NCBI GenBank assembly: GCA_017964005.1
Contig: JAGCSR010000022.1
Coordinates: 1-40,430, forward strand
Direction of reading: 5' to 3'
Source of the DNA: Clostridiales bacterium
GTDB lineage: Bacteria; Bacillota; Clostridia; Saccharofermentanales; Saccharofermentanaceae
DNA: 40,430 nucleotides
The notes beneath the pieces were generated by a model that saw only the letters and a list, made by a program, of their open reading frames with translations, ran no database searches and had not been told where the DNA came from. The position numbers were made by a program, and so were the translations under genes. Within the stretch, counting starts at the first letter, position 1; the number at the start of each line of letters is the position of its first letter. Of this stretch, positions 7,667 to 17,439 are shown piece after piece.

Positions 7667-9269
7667 ATCCGTTAAATCGATAACGAAGAGGCCGGTCGCG
7701 ATAACTTTGGGTGTCGCGGCGTTCCTGTGGGGAATACAGTGCCTGATGTCGATGGGATACTATTCCTTCAGGCTGTCTCAACGTAATGACCAGCTTATAA
7801 CCGCGCTTATTGCGGTAGTCCTCATAGGCGCATTTGACTTCGGATTCATCCTCGGTAACAGGATGTTCCCCATGAATTTCTCCATGGCGGACTGTACATA
7901 CCACTTCGCGGGTCCCTTCAAGAGGTTCCAGGTTGTAATGGTCCCCTTCGGCAAAGCCTTTATGGGTATGCTGTTCTTCCTGTGGTTCATATCATGTCAG
8001 GCCATGTCATTGACATTCATGTTCGATATCAACATAACCGATATGCTGTGGACTTTGGGGATGGCATTCGTCATCATGCTGGTTTCTTATTTTATCGGCG
8101 TGGTGCTGGCCGTGTTCCTGTCGGAAGGGAACAAGTACTACATCACGTCCTATGTGTTCCTTGGCTACCACATAGCTCTTATCGTTACTGTCCTTTATAT
8201 GGCTACGGCACACTTCCACGTAAGTGTCAGAGACCTTCTGGATATTGAACTGAGTACACTGATAATCTATCTCGGGCATACATGGCCCATAAAGTCCTTC
8301 CCGTTCGCAGGGTGGGCCACATATATCTACGAGGGCCATCTTGCGGGGAATTATATTCCCCTGATCATCGGTATCCTCGTCGTGGCCGTTGTGATGACAG
8401 TCCTTATTTTGCTCCTGCACTCCGAGAAGTACGAATTCTATGACAGGGCCTGCAGCATGGCGCAGAGGGCCAACGATTTCCGTGAAGCCAGGAAAGCAGG
8501 TGTCGATATGGCGACAACATCCCTTGCGGTCGATGCCCGTGTCGGCAAGGAGACCATAAAGCACGGCTGGGGTCTGTCAGCTATCTTCCATAAGCATATC
8601 TTCGAAAACATAAGGACTTCCAAGATATTCTTTATCAATCAGGCGGCATTCCTGTTCAGGATGGTCTGCGCGGGACTTCTGATGCTGGCCAGGACTTCAG
8701 ACGGGATGGAGGATTATCCACATCTGATGGCAACTGGTGCCGTGGTGATCATCATGGTTTTCAATACCGTGGCTTTCACCGGAGGAAGAACGATCCTGGA
8801 ATTCAACAGGCCCTTCATATACCTGATCCCGGAAGAACCCCGCAAGAAGCTGTTCGCCTGCGTTGGAGCCGAGATCCCTGAGATCCTGTTCGACTCTTTG
8901 TGCTGCTGCGGCATCCTCTATATCGCTTCTCCCGAGTCTGTAACTTTGAAGATGGTAATAGCGTTCTTCTTCCTGATGATAGCATTCGACTTCTTCTGCG
9001 AGATGCTGTCATTGGTGTGTGTAAGGACCATGAGGAGCTTGGGCCGGTATACATTGCTGGTAGTAAAATACGCGATAATCATCACCATAGTGTCAATTAC
9101 GGAGGGCGCGTCCGAGCTTATTCAGACTGCGGTCTTTCGCGCGGTAGGAACTTCCGACTGGGCAAATTCCATGGCATTGGGATTCGCTTTGTCGGCCGTG
9201 ATCTATCTTGTGATTTTCGCGGTCCTTTTGAGGTTCGCAAGATTTATGCTCGAAAGATATGATGCCTGA
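7644..9269 (+). CDS. Putative ABC exporter membrane subunit
   Basis: A 541-residue protein with about ten or more hydrophobic segments, like the clostridial putative ABC exporter family that sits next to an ABC ATPase. It is followed 24 bases later by exactly such an ATPase. I chose ATG 7644 because translation from there begins with a short basic tail (KSVKSITKRP) and then a membrane segment. The longer in-frame start at 7602 would add a stretch lying deep inside the previous gene. Substrate and direction of transport are unknown. A central soluble loop of about 60 residues (near 275-335) may contact the ATPase. Confidence 0.75.
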   Translation: MLSPVTYKSVKSITKRPVAITLGVAAFLWGIQCLMSMGYYSFRLSQRNDQLITALIAVVLIGAFDFGFILGNRMFPMNFSMADCTYHFAGPFKRFQVVMVPFGKAFMGMLFFLWFISCQAMSLTFMFDINITDMLWTLGMAFVIMLVSYFIGVVLAVFLSEGNKYYITSYVFLGYHIALIVTVLYMATAHFHVSVRDLLDIELSTLIIYLGHTWPIKSFPFAGWATYIYEGHLAGNYIPLIIGILVVAVVMTVLILLLHSEKYEFYDRACSMAQRANDFREARKAGVDMATTSLAVDARVGKETIKHGWGLSAIFHKHIFENIRTSKIFFINQAAFLFRMVCAGLLMLARTSDGMEDYPHLMATGAVVIIMVFNTVAFTGGRTILEFNRPFIYLIPEEPRKKLFACVGAEIPEILFDSLCCCGILYIASPESVTLKMVIAFFFLMIAFDFFCEMLSLVCVRTMRSLGRYTLLVVKYAIIITIVSITEGASELIQTAVFRAVGTSDWANSMALGFALSAVIYLVIFAVLLRFARFMLERYDA

Positions 9270-9293
9270 GGGTTATGAAGGGAGATATAACAA

Positions 9294-9998
9294 ATGCTTA
9301 CTGTTGACGGTGTAACGAAGAAATACAAGAAGTTTGTGGCCATAGATGATCTGTCGTTCAAACTGAACGACGGTCAGACAGGGGTCCTCTTAGGCCCCAA
9401 CGGCGCGGGCAAATCCACGATAATCAAGTGCATCGCAGGACTCCTGCAGTTCTCCGGCACTATAGAGATCAACGGGATCCCCAATAAGGAACTGGATGCT
9501 AAAAGGCAGCTGGGGTATGTCCCGGAAGTTCCGACCCTCTACGATACGCTTACGATCGACGAGCACCTGGAATTCATAAGGCGAGCCTATAAGTCGGACA
9601 ACAAGCAGTATATGGAAGACCTTATCGAGAGGTTCGAACTCGGAGATAAGAGGAGGAAACTCGGAAGGGAACTGTCCAAGGGAATGCAGCAGAAAGTATC
9701 CATCTGCTGCGCCCTCATCCACGATCCTTCCGTTGTTATCTTTGATGAGCCCCTTGTAGGACTGGATCCTCATGCGATCAAGGAACTTAAGGCTCTGATT
9801 AATGAGCTGAAGGCGGCCGGGAAGACGATACTTATATCAACGCACATGATCGACACGATAGAAGAGACGTGGGATGTGGTAAACATCATGATGAACGGCA
9901 AGATCGCGGCGACAAGGCATAATACGGATATCATGAAGGCAGACGAGAAGAGTCTTGATGAACTCTTTTTCGAGATAACGGAGGGGAAGATCGACTGA
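9294..9998 (+). CDS. ABC transporter ATP-binding protein
   Basis: A 234-residue nucleotide-binding subunit, complete for a single domain. Walker A is GPNGAGKS at 34-41. The signature is LSKGMQQK near 128-135, a variant of LSGGQ common in exporter ATPases of the CcmA class. Walker B with D-loop is VVIFDEPLVGLDP, and the switch His is in STHM. A GAAGGGAG ribosome binding site lies just upstream. It pairs with the preceding membrane protein as a probable two-gene exporter. It ends 3 bases before uvrB, so the transporter and repair genes likely share transcripts. Confidence 0.92.
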   Translation: MLTVDGVTKKYKKFVAIDDLSFKLNDGQTGVLLGPNGAGKSTIIKCIAGLLQFSGTIEINGIPNKELDAKRQLGYVPEVPTLYDTLTIDEHLEFIRRAYKSDNKQYMEDLIERFELGDKRRKLGRELSKGMQQKVSICCALIHDPSVVIFDEPLVGLDPHAIKELKALINELKAAGKTILISTHMIDTIEETWDVVNIMMNGKIAATRHNTDIMKADEKSLDELFFEITEGKID

Positions 9999-10001
9999 TC
10001 T

Positions 10002-12002
10002 ATGGGTGTGTTTAAGCTCAATTCCGAATATAGACCTTCGGGGGACCAGCCTCAGGCTATCGCCAGGCTCGTCTCCGGGATAGACTCGGGCATGAAGGGA
10101 CAGACTCTTCTTGGCGTTACCGGATCGGGTAAGACCTTCACCATGGCTAACGTCATTGAGCAGTGTGACAGGCCGGCGCTCATCATCGCCCACAACAAGA
10201 CCCTGGCAGGTCAGCTCTACGCCGAATTCAAGGAACTCTTCCCCGAGAATGCCGTGGGTTACTTCGTATCCTACTACGACTACTACCAGCCTGAAGCATA
10301 TATCGCTGCTACGGACACATTCATAGAGAAGGACTGTGACATCAACCGCGAGATCGACAGGATGAGGCATGAGGCTACAAGGAACCTGCTGACCCGCCGA
10401 GATGTCATTATCGTGGCATCGGTATCCTGCATCTACGGCATAGGTGAGAAGAGCGATTACGAATCTCTGGTCTTATCTCTCGAGAACGGTCAGGAGATAT
10501 CCAGGGATGAGGTCCTGTCCTCTCTCATCGAGATGCAGTATAAGAGGAATGACTTCGCGCCGGACAGAGGTGATGTCAGATGCCGCGGGGATAACATAGA
10601 TATCTATACTCCCGATTCGGACAATATCTTCACCAGGATATCTTTCTTCGGTGACGAGATCGAACAGATCTCTTATCTGGATGCTCTTGACATGAAGACC
10701 GTTGCGAAGGTTGACTATGTCGATATATTTCCGGCATCCCATTATGCGGCGGGCCGCCAGAAGCTGGAGAAAGCCGAGGTGACTATCGCAGAAGAACTGG
10801 AAAGCCGTCTTAAAGAGCTGAAGGAAGAAGGCAAGGCTGTTGCAGCCTACAGGCTCGAACAAAGGACGCTTTACGACCTGGATATGCTCAAGGAGACCGG
10901 CTTTTGCAAGGGTATCGAGAACTACTCAAGGCACATTGCGGGACGCGCTCCGGGATCGCCTCCCTGTACACTGATGGACTTCTTCCCGGAAGATTACCTT
11001 CTGTTCATTGACGAGTCCCATCAGACGATACCGCAGATAGGAGCGATGCAAAGAGGAGACCGTGCCCGCAAGGAATCCCTGGTAGAACACGGGTTCCGTC
11101 TGCCTTCTGCATTCGATAACCGCCCTCTGACATTCGCCGAATTCGAGACCAAGGTCAATCAGGCCATATTCGTGAGCGCAACTCCTGCAGATTACGAGAA
11201 GGAACACAGCGAACAGACGGTAGAGCAGGTTATAAGGCCTACAGGACTTACGGAGCCTGAGATCTTTGTAAGACCCGTAGAAGGCCAGATCGAAGATATC
11301 CTGTCAGAACTCAAAGCGAATATCTCCAAGGGTGAGAAGACCCTCATACTGACGCTTACAAAGAAGATGGCAGAAGATCTTACCGACTTCTTAAAACTCG
11401 AGAATATCAGAGTCGATTATCTGCATTCTGACATAAAGACAGTTGAGAGAATGAGGATACTGAATAAGCTCAGAGAAGATAAGACGGATGTCATCGTAGG
11501 TATCAATCTCCTCCGTGAAGGAATAGACCTTCCGGAAGTATCCCTCCTTATGATACTCGACGCGGATAAGGAAGGATTCTTAAGATCCGAGAGGTCCCTC
11601 ATACAGATCATCGGAAGGTGCGCAAGGAACGTTAACGGCAGGGTAATCCTTTACGCCGACGAAGTTACGGATTCCATGATGGGCGCCGTTGCCGAGACCA
11701 ACAGGAGAAGAAAGATCCAGCAGGATTACAATAAAGAACACGGTATCATTCCCGTTACCGTCAGGAAGACTTCAAAGTTCGCAACTGAGGAAGAAAAAGA
11801 CGATAAGGGCAGGAAGAAGGACAAGGCGTCCAATCTTCCCGATATCTATGCTATCCTGGCGGGTGAAGAGGATGCTTCCAAGTACAAAGGCGATGACAAG
11901 CTCATCGAGCGTCTGGAGAAAGAGATGAAGAAAGCGGCATCGTCCCTCGAATTCGAGAGAGCGGCCGAACTTAGGGATGTTCTTATCCTGATCAAGGAGT
12001 AA
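10002..12002 (+). CDS. uvrB: Excinuclease ABC subunit B
   Basis: The damage-verifying helicase-like subunit of nucleotide excision repair, working with UvrA and UvrC; neither of those is in the window. The 666 residues are the usual length. Walker A GVTGSGKT is at 38-45. The YYDYYQPEAYI stretch marks the beta-hairpin region that clamps damaged DNA. The DESHQTIPQIGAM motif and the helicase motif QIIGRCARN are present. The C-terminal UVR domain (about 630-666) that binds UvrC ends ERAAELRD. It starts 3 bases after the ABC ATPase and ends 4 bases before dnaE. Confidence 0.97.
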   Translation: MGVFKLNSEYRPSGDQPQAIARLVSGIDSGMKGQTLLGVTGSGKTFTMANVIEQCDRPALIIAHNKTLAGQLYAEFKELFPENAVGYFVSYYDYYQPEAYIAATDTFIEKDCDINREIDRMRHEATRNLLTRRDVIIVASVSCIYGIGEKSDYESLVLSLENGQEISRDEVLSSLIEMQYKRNDFAPDRGDVRCRGDNIDIYTPDSDNIFTRISFFGDEIEQISYLDALDMKTVAKVDYVDIFPASHYAAGRQKLEKAEVTIAEELESRLKELKEEGKAVAAYRLEQRTLYDLDMLKETGFCKGIENYSRHIAGRAPGSPPCTLMDFFPEDYLLFIDESHQTIPQIGAMQRGDRARKESLVEHGFRLPSAFDNRPLTFAEFETKVNQAIFVSATPADYEKEHSEQTVEQVIRPTGLTEPEIFVRPVEGQIEDILSELKANISKGEKTLILTLTKKMAEDLTDFLKLENIRVDYLHSDIKTVERMRILNKLREDKTDVIVGINLLREGIDLPEVSLLMILDADKEGFLRSERSLIQIIGRCARNVNGRVILYADEVTDSMMGAVAETNRRRKIQQDYNKEHGIIPVTVRKTSKFATEEEKDDKGRKKDKASNLPDIYAILAGEEDASKYKGDDKLIERLEKEMKKAASSLEFERAAELRDVLILIKE

Positions 12003-12006
12003 TGAT

Positions 12007-15000
12007 ATGGGCAAGTTCGTGCATCTCCATCTTCATACCGAATATTCACTCCTTGACGGAGTTACGAGGATAACGGATCTGGCATCAAGGCTCAAAGACC
12101 TTGAGATGGATGCATGCGCCATTACGGATCACGGGGCAATGTTCGGGTGTGTATCTTTCTATCGTGAGATGACAGCACATGATATCCATCCTATCATAGG
12201 GTGTGAGGTATATGTGGCTCCCGGATCCAGGTTTGACAAGAACCCGTCTCCTGCAGGTCAGAGCGTATATAATCACCTGATCCTCCTTGCCAAGGATAAT
12301 AAGGGTCTTCGTAATCTCAATATCCTCGTATCCAAGGGATATATCGACGGCTTCTACAGGCGCCCCAGGATCGACGAGGAGATCCTTGCCGAGTACAGTG
12401 AAGGCCTTATCTGTCTGTCCGGATGCCTTGCAGGGAAACTGTCGGAACTGATTCTCGATAACAGGGAAGATGAAGCCGAGAAGGTTGCTCTTATGTATGA
12501 GCAGATGTTCGGCAAGGACAATTACTATCTTGAGATACAGGCGCATACTTCTCCCGAACAGGCCAAGGTCAATTCCGCGCTTATCCGGATGTCACGTAAG
12601 ACCGGGATCCCTCTGGTAGCAACAGCCGACTGTCATTACATCTATCCTTCCGACGCGGAGGTTCAGGATATATTGTTATGTCTTCAGACCGGGTCGGAAC
12701 TATCGGATCCCGACAGGTTCAGGATGGACGGCAACGATTACTATGTAAGATCCGAGACGGAGATGAGACAGTTCTTCCCGAACGTTCCGGATGCCATAGA
12801 CAACACCGGCAAGATCGCCGGGATGTGCAACGCATCCTATGATTTCAATACGATTCATCTTCCGACATTCGAAGTTCCTCCTGAATATGAGGATAACAAG
12901 ACATATCTCGAAGACCTTGCCCGCAAAGGCCTTGCGGTAAGGTTCAAAGAATACGGGGTGCATGCTACCGAAGAAGAATATCAGGAGCGCTTAGAATATG
13001 AGCTGTCCGTCATCAACGGAATGGGTTATACGGATTATTTCCTTATCGTTGCGGACTTCATCGCATATGCGAGAGCCAATGATGTTCCGGTAGGCCCGGG
13101 AAGAGGTTCGGGCGCTGGATCCCTCGTAGCTTACGCTATAGGGATCACCAGTCTTGATCCGATCATGTATTCTCTTGTTTTCGAGAGGTTCTTAAACAGC
13201 GAGAGGGTCTCCATGCCGGACTTCGATATCGATATGTCCGACGACAAGAGGCAGCTGGTAATAGATTATGTGCGCAGAAAATACGGTGACGACAGGGTTG
13301 CCCACGTTATAACATTCGGAACTCTTGCTGCAAGGTCTGCCGTAAGGGATACGGGCAGGGTCATGGGGACCCCGCAGGAGACCATAAACGCGATAACTTC
13401 TAAGATCCCCATGACGCCCGGGATAACTCTTGCCAGGGCCATGGAAGAAGTTCCCGAACTTGAAGCCCTCTATGAGCAGGACAAAGTATCGAAGAACCTG
13501 ATAGATATCTCAATGAAGCTGGAGGGACTCCCCCGCAACTCATCGACGCATGCTGCGGGTATAATCATCTCAGGCAAACCCATAACGGACTTTGCGCCTC
13601 TTGCAACTAATGACGATACCATTGTCGAACAGTTTGCCAAGAACGATGTTGAGAGCATAGGGCTTCTTAAGTTCGATTTCCTGGGGCTTAGGACGCTGAC
13701 AGTTATAGATGATGCCGTAAAGCTGATAGAACAAAGGACCGGCAGGAAAGTTGATATAGACCATCTGGATATTGAAGATGCCGGGATATATAAGATGATC
13801 TCCGATGGTGACACGGAAGGCGTGTTCCAGTTGGAGAGCCGCGGCATGACTTCCTTCATGAAGAAGCTCAAACCTGACTGCTTTGAGGATATCATCGCAG
13901 GCATTTCGCTGTTCCGCCCGGGTCCGATGGATCAGATCCCCAAGTATATCGCCGCCAAGAACAGTCCGGACAAGGTAACATACGAGCACTATCTTCTCGA
14001 ACCCATATTGAACGTAACCTACGGATGTATAATCTATCAGGAACAGGTCATGCAGATAGTACGTGATCTCGCCGGATTCTCAATGGGACAGTCTGACAAC
14101 ATAAGACGAGCCATGAGCAAGAAGAAAAAGTCCCTCATGGAGAAATACAGGAATCTGTTCATATTCGGAGGAATAGATGATTCCGGCAAAGCCGTTATGG
14201 GAGCAGTCAACAACGGAGTGGATGAAAAGACTGCGGCGCATATCTTCGATGAAGTTTCTCAGTTTGCAGGATATGCTTTCAATAAGTCTCACGCGGCATG
14301 TTACACATTTGTCGGTTACCAGACTGCTTATCTCAAATACTATTATCCCGTGGAGTTTATGACGGCCACATTGAATTCGTTCTTAGGCGAACTGGATAAG
14401 ATGAGATTCTATATAGCCGCATGTTCTGCCATGGGGATCAAGGTTAACCAGCCTGATGTCAATCACTCGGGAGGGATCTTCTCGATAGAAGGAGACGATT
14501 CCATAAGGATCGGGATATCAGCGATAAAGAACGTGGGCGATCAGGTGGCGCTCCAGATAGAAGAGGAGCGGAAGGCCCACGGGCTCTTCAGGTCCTTCGA
14601 TGACTTCGTCACCAGGTGCGCATCTTCCGGTATAGGACGCCAGGTCATACAGTCACTGATCCTTGCAGGAGCTCTGGATTCCTTCGGATATAACAGAGCC
14701 TCCATGCTGGCTTCCGTTACAAACGAGTACGATAAGCTCGTAAGTTCCACCAAGTCCAACCTGGCGGGACAGCTTACTTTGTTCGATATAGGCGGAGATC
14801 AGTCAGTCGGACAGCAGATAACGGTCCCTCAGCTGGAAGAATTCCCTGTCGGACAGAAACTCGGTTATGAGAAGGAGATGGTGGGGATCTATCTTACCGG
14901 GCACCCGCTTACCAGATATACCGAGACTATCAAGGGGATAATCACATTTGATATGAACGATGCGGCGGATATCGAATCCGTTTACGGCGCGGAGGCATTG

Positions 15001-15645
15001 GACGACGACAAGCCCGTCTGTATGGCAGCGCTCATTACCGCCAAGAAGGTGGGTTACACGAAGAAAAAGAAGATGATAGTTACCCTTACCTGCGATGATC
15101 TTGCAGGTTCTTATGATGCTATAGCGATGGGGCTTCCCCTCGATAAATACAACATGCTGCTGGATCCCGGCAAGGCAGTCATCATAACGGGCAAAAGGCA
15201 CCTTAGGAGAGAGAGCCGTATGTCTGTCTTCATAGACAGCGTGTTCGCAATGCCGGAAGACGAAGGAAGCATCAATTCCGTTCTTGCATCGCCTGCGGTA
15301 AGGTATGCTAGGAGAGTCCAAAGCGGGGAAGCAACGGCGCCTCAGCCGGCACAACCTGTAAAAACGGTTGGAAGGAGGGACGCTGAACCCTATACGGAAG
15401 AGCATGAAGGGAAGCTTGTGACTGTCAGATATTCGGGGTCACCCGGGTCATCTGATTATTCCAGGCTGTTGTCCTTCTGTGCGTTTTTCCACGGGACATC
15501 TCCCGTAAAAGTGGTCTTCTCGGACCAAAGCGCAGTCATCCTTGATGAAGTATGCAATATAGATGCCGGTTGGGCAGTATTAAAGAGGCTTAAAGAACTT
15601 AGGAATGTCGAAGATGTCGGCATGGAAGGAGGAACAAATGGATAA
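12007..15645 (+). CDS. dnaE: DNA polymerase III alpha subunit (DnaE type)
   Basis: The replicative polymerase of the C family, 1212 residues. The N-terminal PHP domain starts HLHTEYSLLDG (about 6-16). The catalytic palm has GPGRGSGAGS and PDFDIDMSD, with Asp407 and Asp409 as candidate metal ligands. FNKSHAACY belongs to the fingers, and helix-hairpin-helix and OB-fold regions follow. It lacks the exonuclease insertion of PolC, so it is DnaE. A low-similarity tail of about 100 residues (from about 1110) follows a linker rich in Ala, Pro and Gln. Its last codons overlap the start of the sirtuin gene. Confidence 0.96.
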   Translation: MGKFVHLHLHTEYSLLDGVTRITDLASRLKDLEMDACAITDHGAMFGCVSFYREMTAHDIHPIIGCEVYVAPGSRFDKNPSPAGQSVYNHLILLAKDNKGLRNLNILVSKGYIDGFYRRPRIDEEILAEYSEGLICLSGCLAGKLSELILDNREDEAEKVALMYEQMFGKDNYYLEIQAHTSPEQAKVNSALIRMSRKTGIPLVATADCHYIYPSDAEVQDILLCLQTGSELSDPDRFRMDGNDYYVRSETEMRQFFPNVPDAIDNTGKIAGMCNASYDFNTIHLPTFEVPPEYEDNKTYLEDLARKGLAVRFKEYGVHATEEEYQERLEYELSVINGMGYTDYFLIVADFIAYARANDVPVGPGRGSGAGSLVAYAIGITSLDPIMYSLVFERFLNSERVSMPDFDIDMSDDKRQLVIDYVRRKYGDDRVAHVITFGTLAARSAVRDTGRVMGTPQETINAITSKIPMTPGITLARAMEEVPELEALYEQDKVSKNLIDISMKLEGLPRNSSTHAAGIIISGKPITDFAPLATNDDTIVEQFAKNDVESIGLLKFDFLGLRTLTVIDDAVKLIEQRTGRKVDIDHLDIEDAGIYKMISDGDTEGVFQLESRGMTSFMKKLKPDCFEDIIAGISLFRPGPMDQIPKYIAAKNSPDKVTYEHYLLEPILNVTYGCIIYQEQVMQIVRDLAGFSMGQSDNIRRAMSKKKKSLMEKYRNLFIFGGIDDSGKAVMGAVNNGVDEKTAAHIFDEVSQFAGYAFNKSHAACYTFVGYQTAYLKYYYPVEFMTATLNSFLGELDKMRFYIAACSAMGIKVNQPDVNHSGGIFSIEGDDSIRIGISAIKNVGDQVALQIEEERKAHGLFRSFDDFVTRCASSGIGRQVIQSLILAGALDSFGYNRASMLASVTNEYDKLVSSTKSNLAGQLTLFDIGGDQSVGQQITVPQLEEFPVGQKLGYEKEMVGIYLTGHPLTRYTETIKGIITFDMNDAADIESVYGAEALDDDKPVCMAALITAKKVGYTKKKKMIVTLTCDDLAGSYDAIAMGLPLDKYNMLLDPGKAVIITGKRHLRRESRMSVFIDSVFAMPEDEGSINSVLASPAVRYARRVQSGEATAPQPAQPVKTVGRRDAEPYTEEHEGKLVTVRYSGSPGSSDYSRLLSFCAFFHGTSPVKVVFSDQSAVILDEVCNIDAGWAVLKRLKELRNVEDVGMEGGTNG

Positions 15646-16387
15646 CGAAGAAAAGATCGCCGAGCTGAGTAAGATCATCAAAGAATGCAAGCATATCGTA
15701 TTTTTCGGCGGGGCAGGAGTTTCCACCGAGAGCGGGATCCCTGATTTCCGTTCCAAGGACGGTCTTTATAACCAGCATGATGTCAAGTTCGACAGATACA
15801 GCCCGGAATACCTTCTGAGCATAGACTGCCTGGAAGACCATCCGGATGTGTTCTACGAGTTCTACCGTCAGAAGTTGGACTGCAGGACCATATCGCCCAA
15901 TAAGGCTCACTACAAGCTTGCCGAGATGGAGAAAGCCGGTAAGCTCGACGGCGTGATCACCCAGAATATCGACGGGCTCCATCAGAAGGCCGGAAGCAAG
16001 AAAGTATATGAGATCCACGGCAGCACCCTGCGCAACTACTGCATGAAGTGCCATAAGAAATACGACGCCGATTACATCTTCAGATCAGAAGGTCCGATCC
16101 CCAAGTGCGAAGAATGCGGCGGTATGGTAAGACCTGATGTAACGTTGTACGGCGAAGGGCTTCCGCAAACGGCATGGATCGAGTCTATGAGGCTTATATA
16201 CGCGGCCGACTGTCTTATTGTCGGAGGAACATCACTGGCGGTGCAGCCTGCGGCGTCCCTGGCATATCAGTTCCCGGGCAAATATCTTGTCATCATCAAC
16301 CGTGATAAGACACCTGCGGATAGGAGTGCTCAGCTCGTGATCCACGACAGTATAGGCAAGGTGTTGGATTTGACAACTATCGGGTGA
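15638..16387 (+). CDS. cobB: NAD-dependent protein deacylase (sirtuin)
   Basis: A 249-residue SIR2-family enzyme that removes acyl groups from lysines using NAD. The NAD-binding GAGVSTESGIPDFRS begins at Gly25. QNIDGLH (109-115) carries Asn110 and Asp112, and EIHGS carries catalytic His127. The zinc site is Cys135, Cys138, Cys157 and Cys160, and GGTSL contacts NAD. All key residues are present. The start ATG 15638 follows GGAGGAAC and overlaps the dnaE stop by eight bases; the longer frame from 15605 is rejected. The promoter of the next gene overlaps its 3' end. Confidence 0.93.
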   Translation: MDNEEKIAELSKIIKECKHIVFFGGAGVSTESGIPDFRSKDGLYNQHDVKFDRYSPEYLLSIDCLEDHPDVFYEFYRQKLDCRTISPNKAHYKLAEMEKAGKLDGVITQNIDGLHQKAGSKKVYEIHGSTLRNYCMKCHKKYDADYIFRSEGPIPKCEECGGMVRPDVTLYGEGLPQTAWIESMRLIYAADCLIVGGTSLAVQPAASLAYQFPGKYLVIINRDKTPADRSAQLVIHDSIGKVLDLTTIG

Positions 16388-16397
16388 CGGTTATAAT
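16370..16397 (+). promoter_or_regulatory. Near-consensus sigma-A promoter for the CPBP/RNase genes
   Basis: TTGACA (16370-16375) and TATAAT (16392-16397) are both perfect consensus boxes, with a 16-base spacer. The -35 lies inside the sirtuin coding sequence and the -10 just beyond its stop. The predicted leader is about 28 bases, with AAGGGG before the ATG at 16432. This is the strongest promoter by sequence in the window. Confidence 0.8.
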
Positions 16398-16431
16398 TTA
16401 GACGGATTATTTAGATTAAGGGGTAGAACTT

Positions 16432-17439
16432 ATGGAAAACAACAATAACATCGATGTTCACATCGTAACGGAAGGGGACGAGCAGGTCTATGTCCTGCAG
16501 CCCTCAAGACCTCCGGTGCAGCAGTATCAGCCTCAAGTGCCGATACAGCCGCAGCCGCAGAAGCCTTCCAAGGGCCGCAAAGTGGGCGCAGCTTTCCTGT
16601 GCCTTGTTCCCTGGGCGATCCTGCAGGTGGTGCAGACGATCGTGCTGGTCGTCGTGTGGTTTGCATATTCTTACGACACGATAATCGAGCTGGCCGAGCG
16701 GGGACGCATCAAGGATATGAGCGTCCTGACCGAATCCCTGGCACAGAGCCTGGGTCCCATAATGCTGATCTACGGTATCATATCGGCCATCGGCTTCGGG
16801 ATATTCTACATGGTCAAGTATGTCAACTTCCGTGAGGTCGGCAAGAACCTGGCAGGTGTGGGCTGGAAATTCTGGCTTGCGGCCTTTATCGCTGTGATAG
16901 GTGCCCAGACCTTCGCGCAGGGATTCGTTTATCTTTATCAGGAGATCCCGATACTCAAGAAACTTACGGAGTATATCAATCAGACAAGTCCTGTTTATGA
17001 TGCTATGGATAAGGCGGACCTGTCCCTGACATTCATCCTGGGTACCGTAATATTCGTTCCCATCGCCGAAGAACTGGTATTCAGGGGGATCGCAGGCGGG
17101 ATACTCCGCAAGGCGGGGCACTCGGCTAGGTTTATCCTGTTCTTTACGGCATTGTTCTTCGCCATCGCTCACGGCAACGTTGCGCAGATCGTCTATGTTC
17201 TTGTCCTGGGTCTGGCCGAAGGATACATGTATGTTCACAAGAAAACGATAATCCCCACGATCCTTATGCATATGCTGTATAACTTCCTGGGAACAAATTC
17301 CGCTATCGAGAGTGTCGTATCCAAGCTTCCGGTACCGGCTTACTGCCTCCTGATGTGTGTCGGACTTGCCGCTGTCGCGGGAGCTTTCTTCCTCGCAAGA
17401 TCAGGTGTTAAGAAGGATATACCAGTCAATGCCGTATAA
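16432..17439 (+). CDS. CPBP family intramembrane metalloprotease
   Basis: A 335-residue membrane protein of the CPBP (Abi/CAAX-protease-like) family. Residues 1-50 are a Pro/Gln-rich hydrophilic tail, probably cytoplasmic. About seven hydrophobic segments follow. Motif 1 is EELVFRG with Glu213, Glu214 and Arg218. Motif 2 is FAIAHGN with His near 248. The last motif is LMHMLYN (His near 282, Asn four residues later). All expected metal-ligand residues are present, so it should be active. The substrate is unknown; relatives cut prenylated proteins or peptides or act in bacteriocin immunity. The RNase gene starts 11 bases before its stop. Confidence 0.88.
   Translation: MENNNNIDVHIVTEGDEQVYVLQPSRPPVQQYQPQVPIQPQPQKPSKGRKVGAAFLCLVPWAILQVVQTIVLVVVWFAYSYDTIIELAERGRIKDMSVLTESLAQSLGPIMLIYGIISAIGFGIFYMVKYVNFREVGKNLAGVGWKFWLAAFIAVIGAQTFAQGFVYLYQEIPILKKLTEYINQTSPVYDAMDKADLSLTFILGTVIFVPIAEELVFRGIAGGILRKAGHSARFILFFTALFFAIAHGNVAQIVYVLVLGLAEGYMYVHKKTIIPTILMHMLYNFLGTNSAIESVVSKLPVPAYCLLMCVGLAAVAGAFFLARSGVKKDIPVNAV

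Noticed and set aside
16504..17271. 255-codon open frame on the - strand
   Set aside because: Antisense to the CPBP protease, with a composition rich in His, Asp and Arg typical of a shadow frame.
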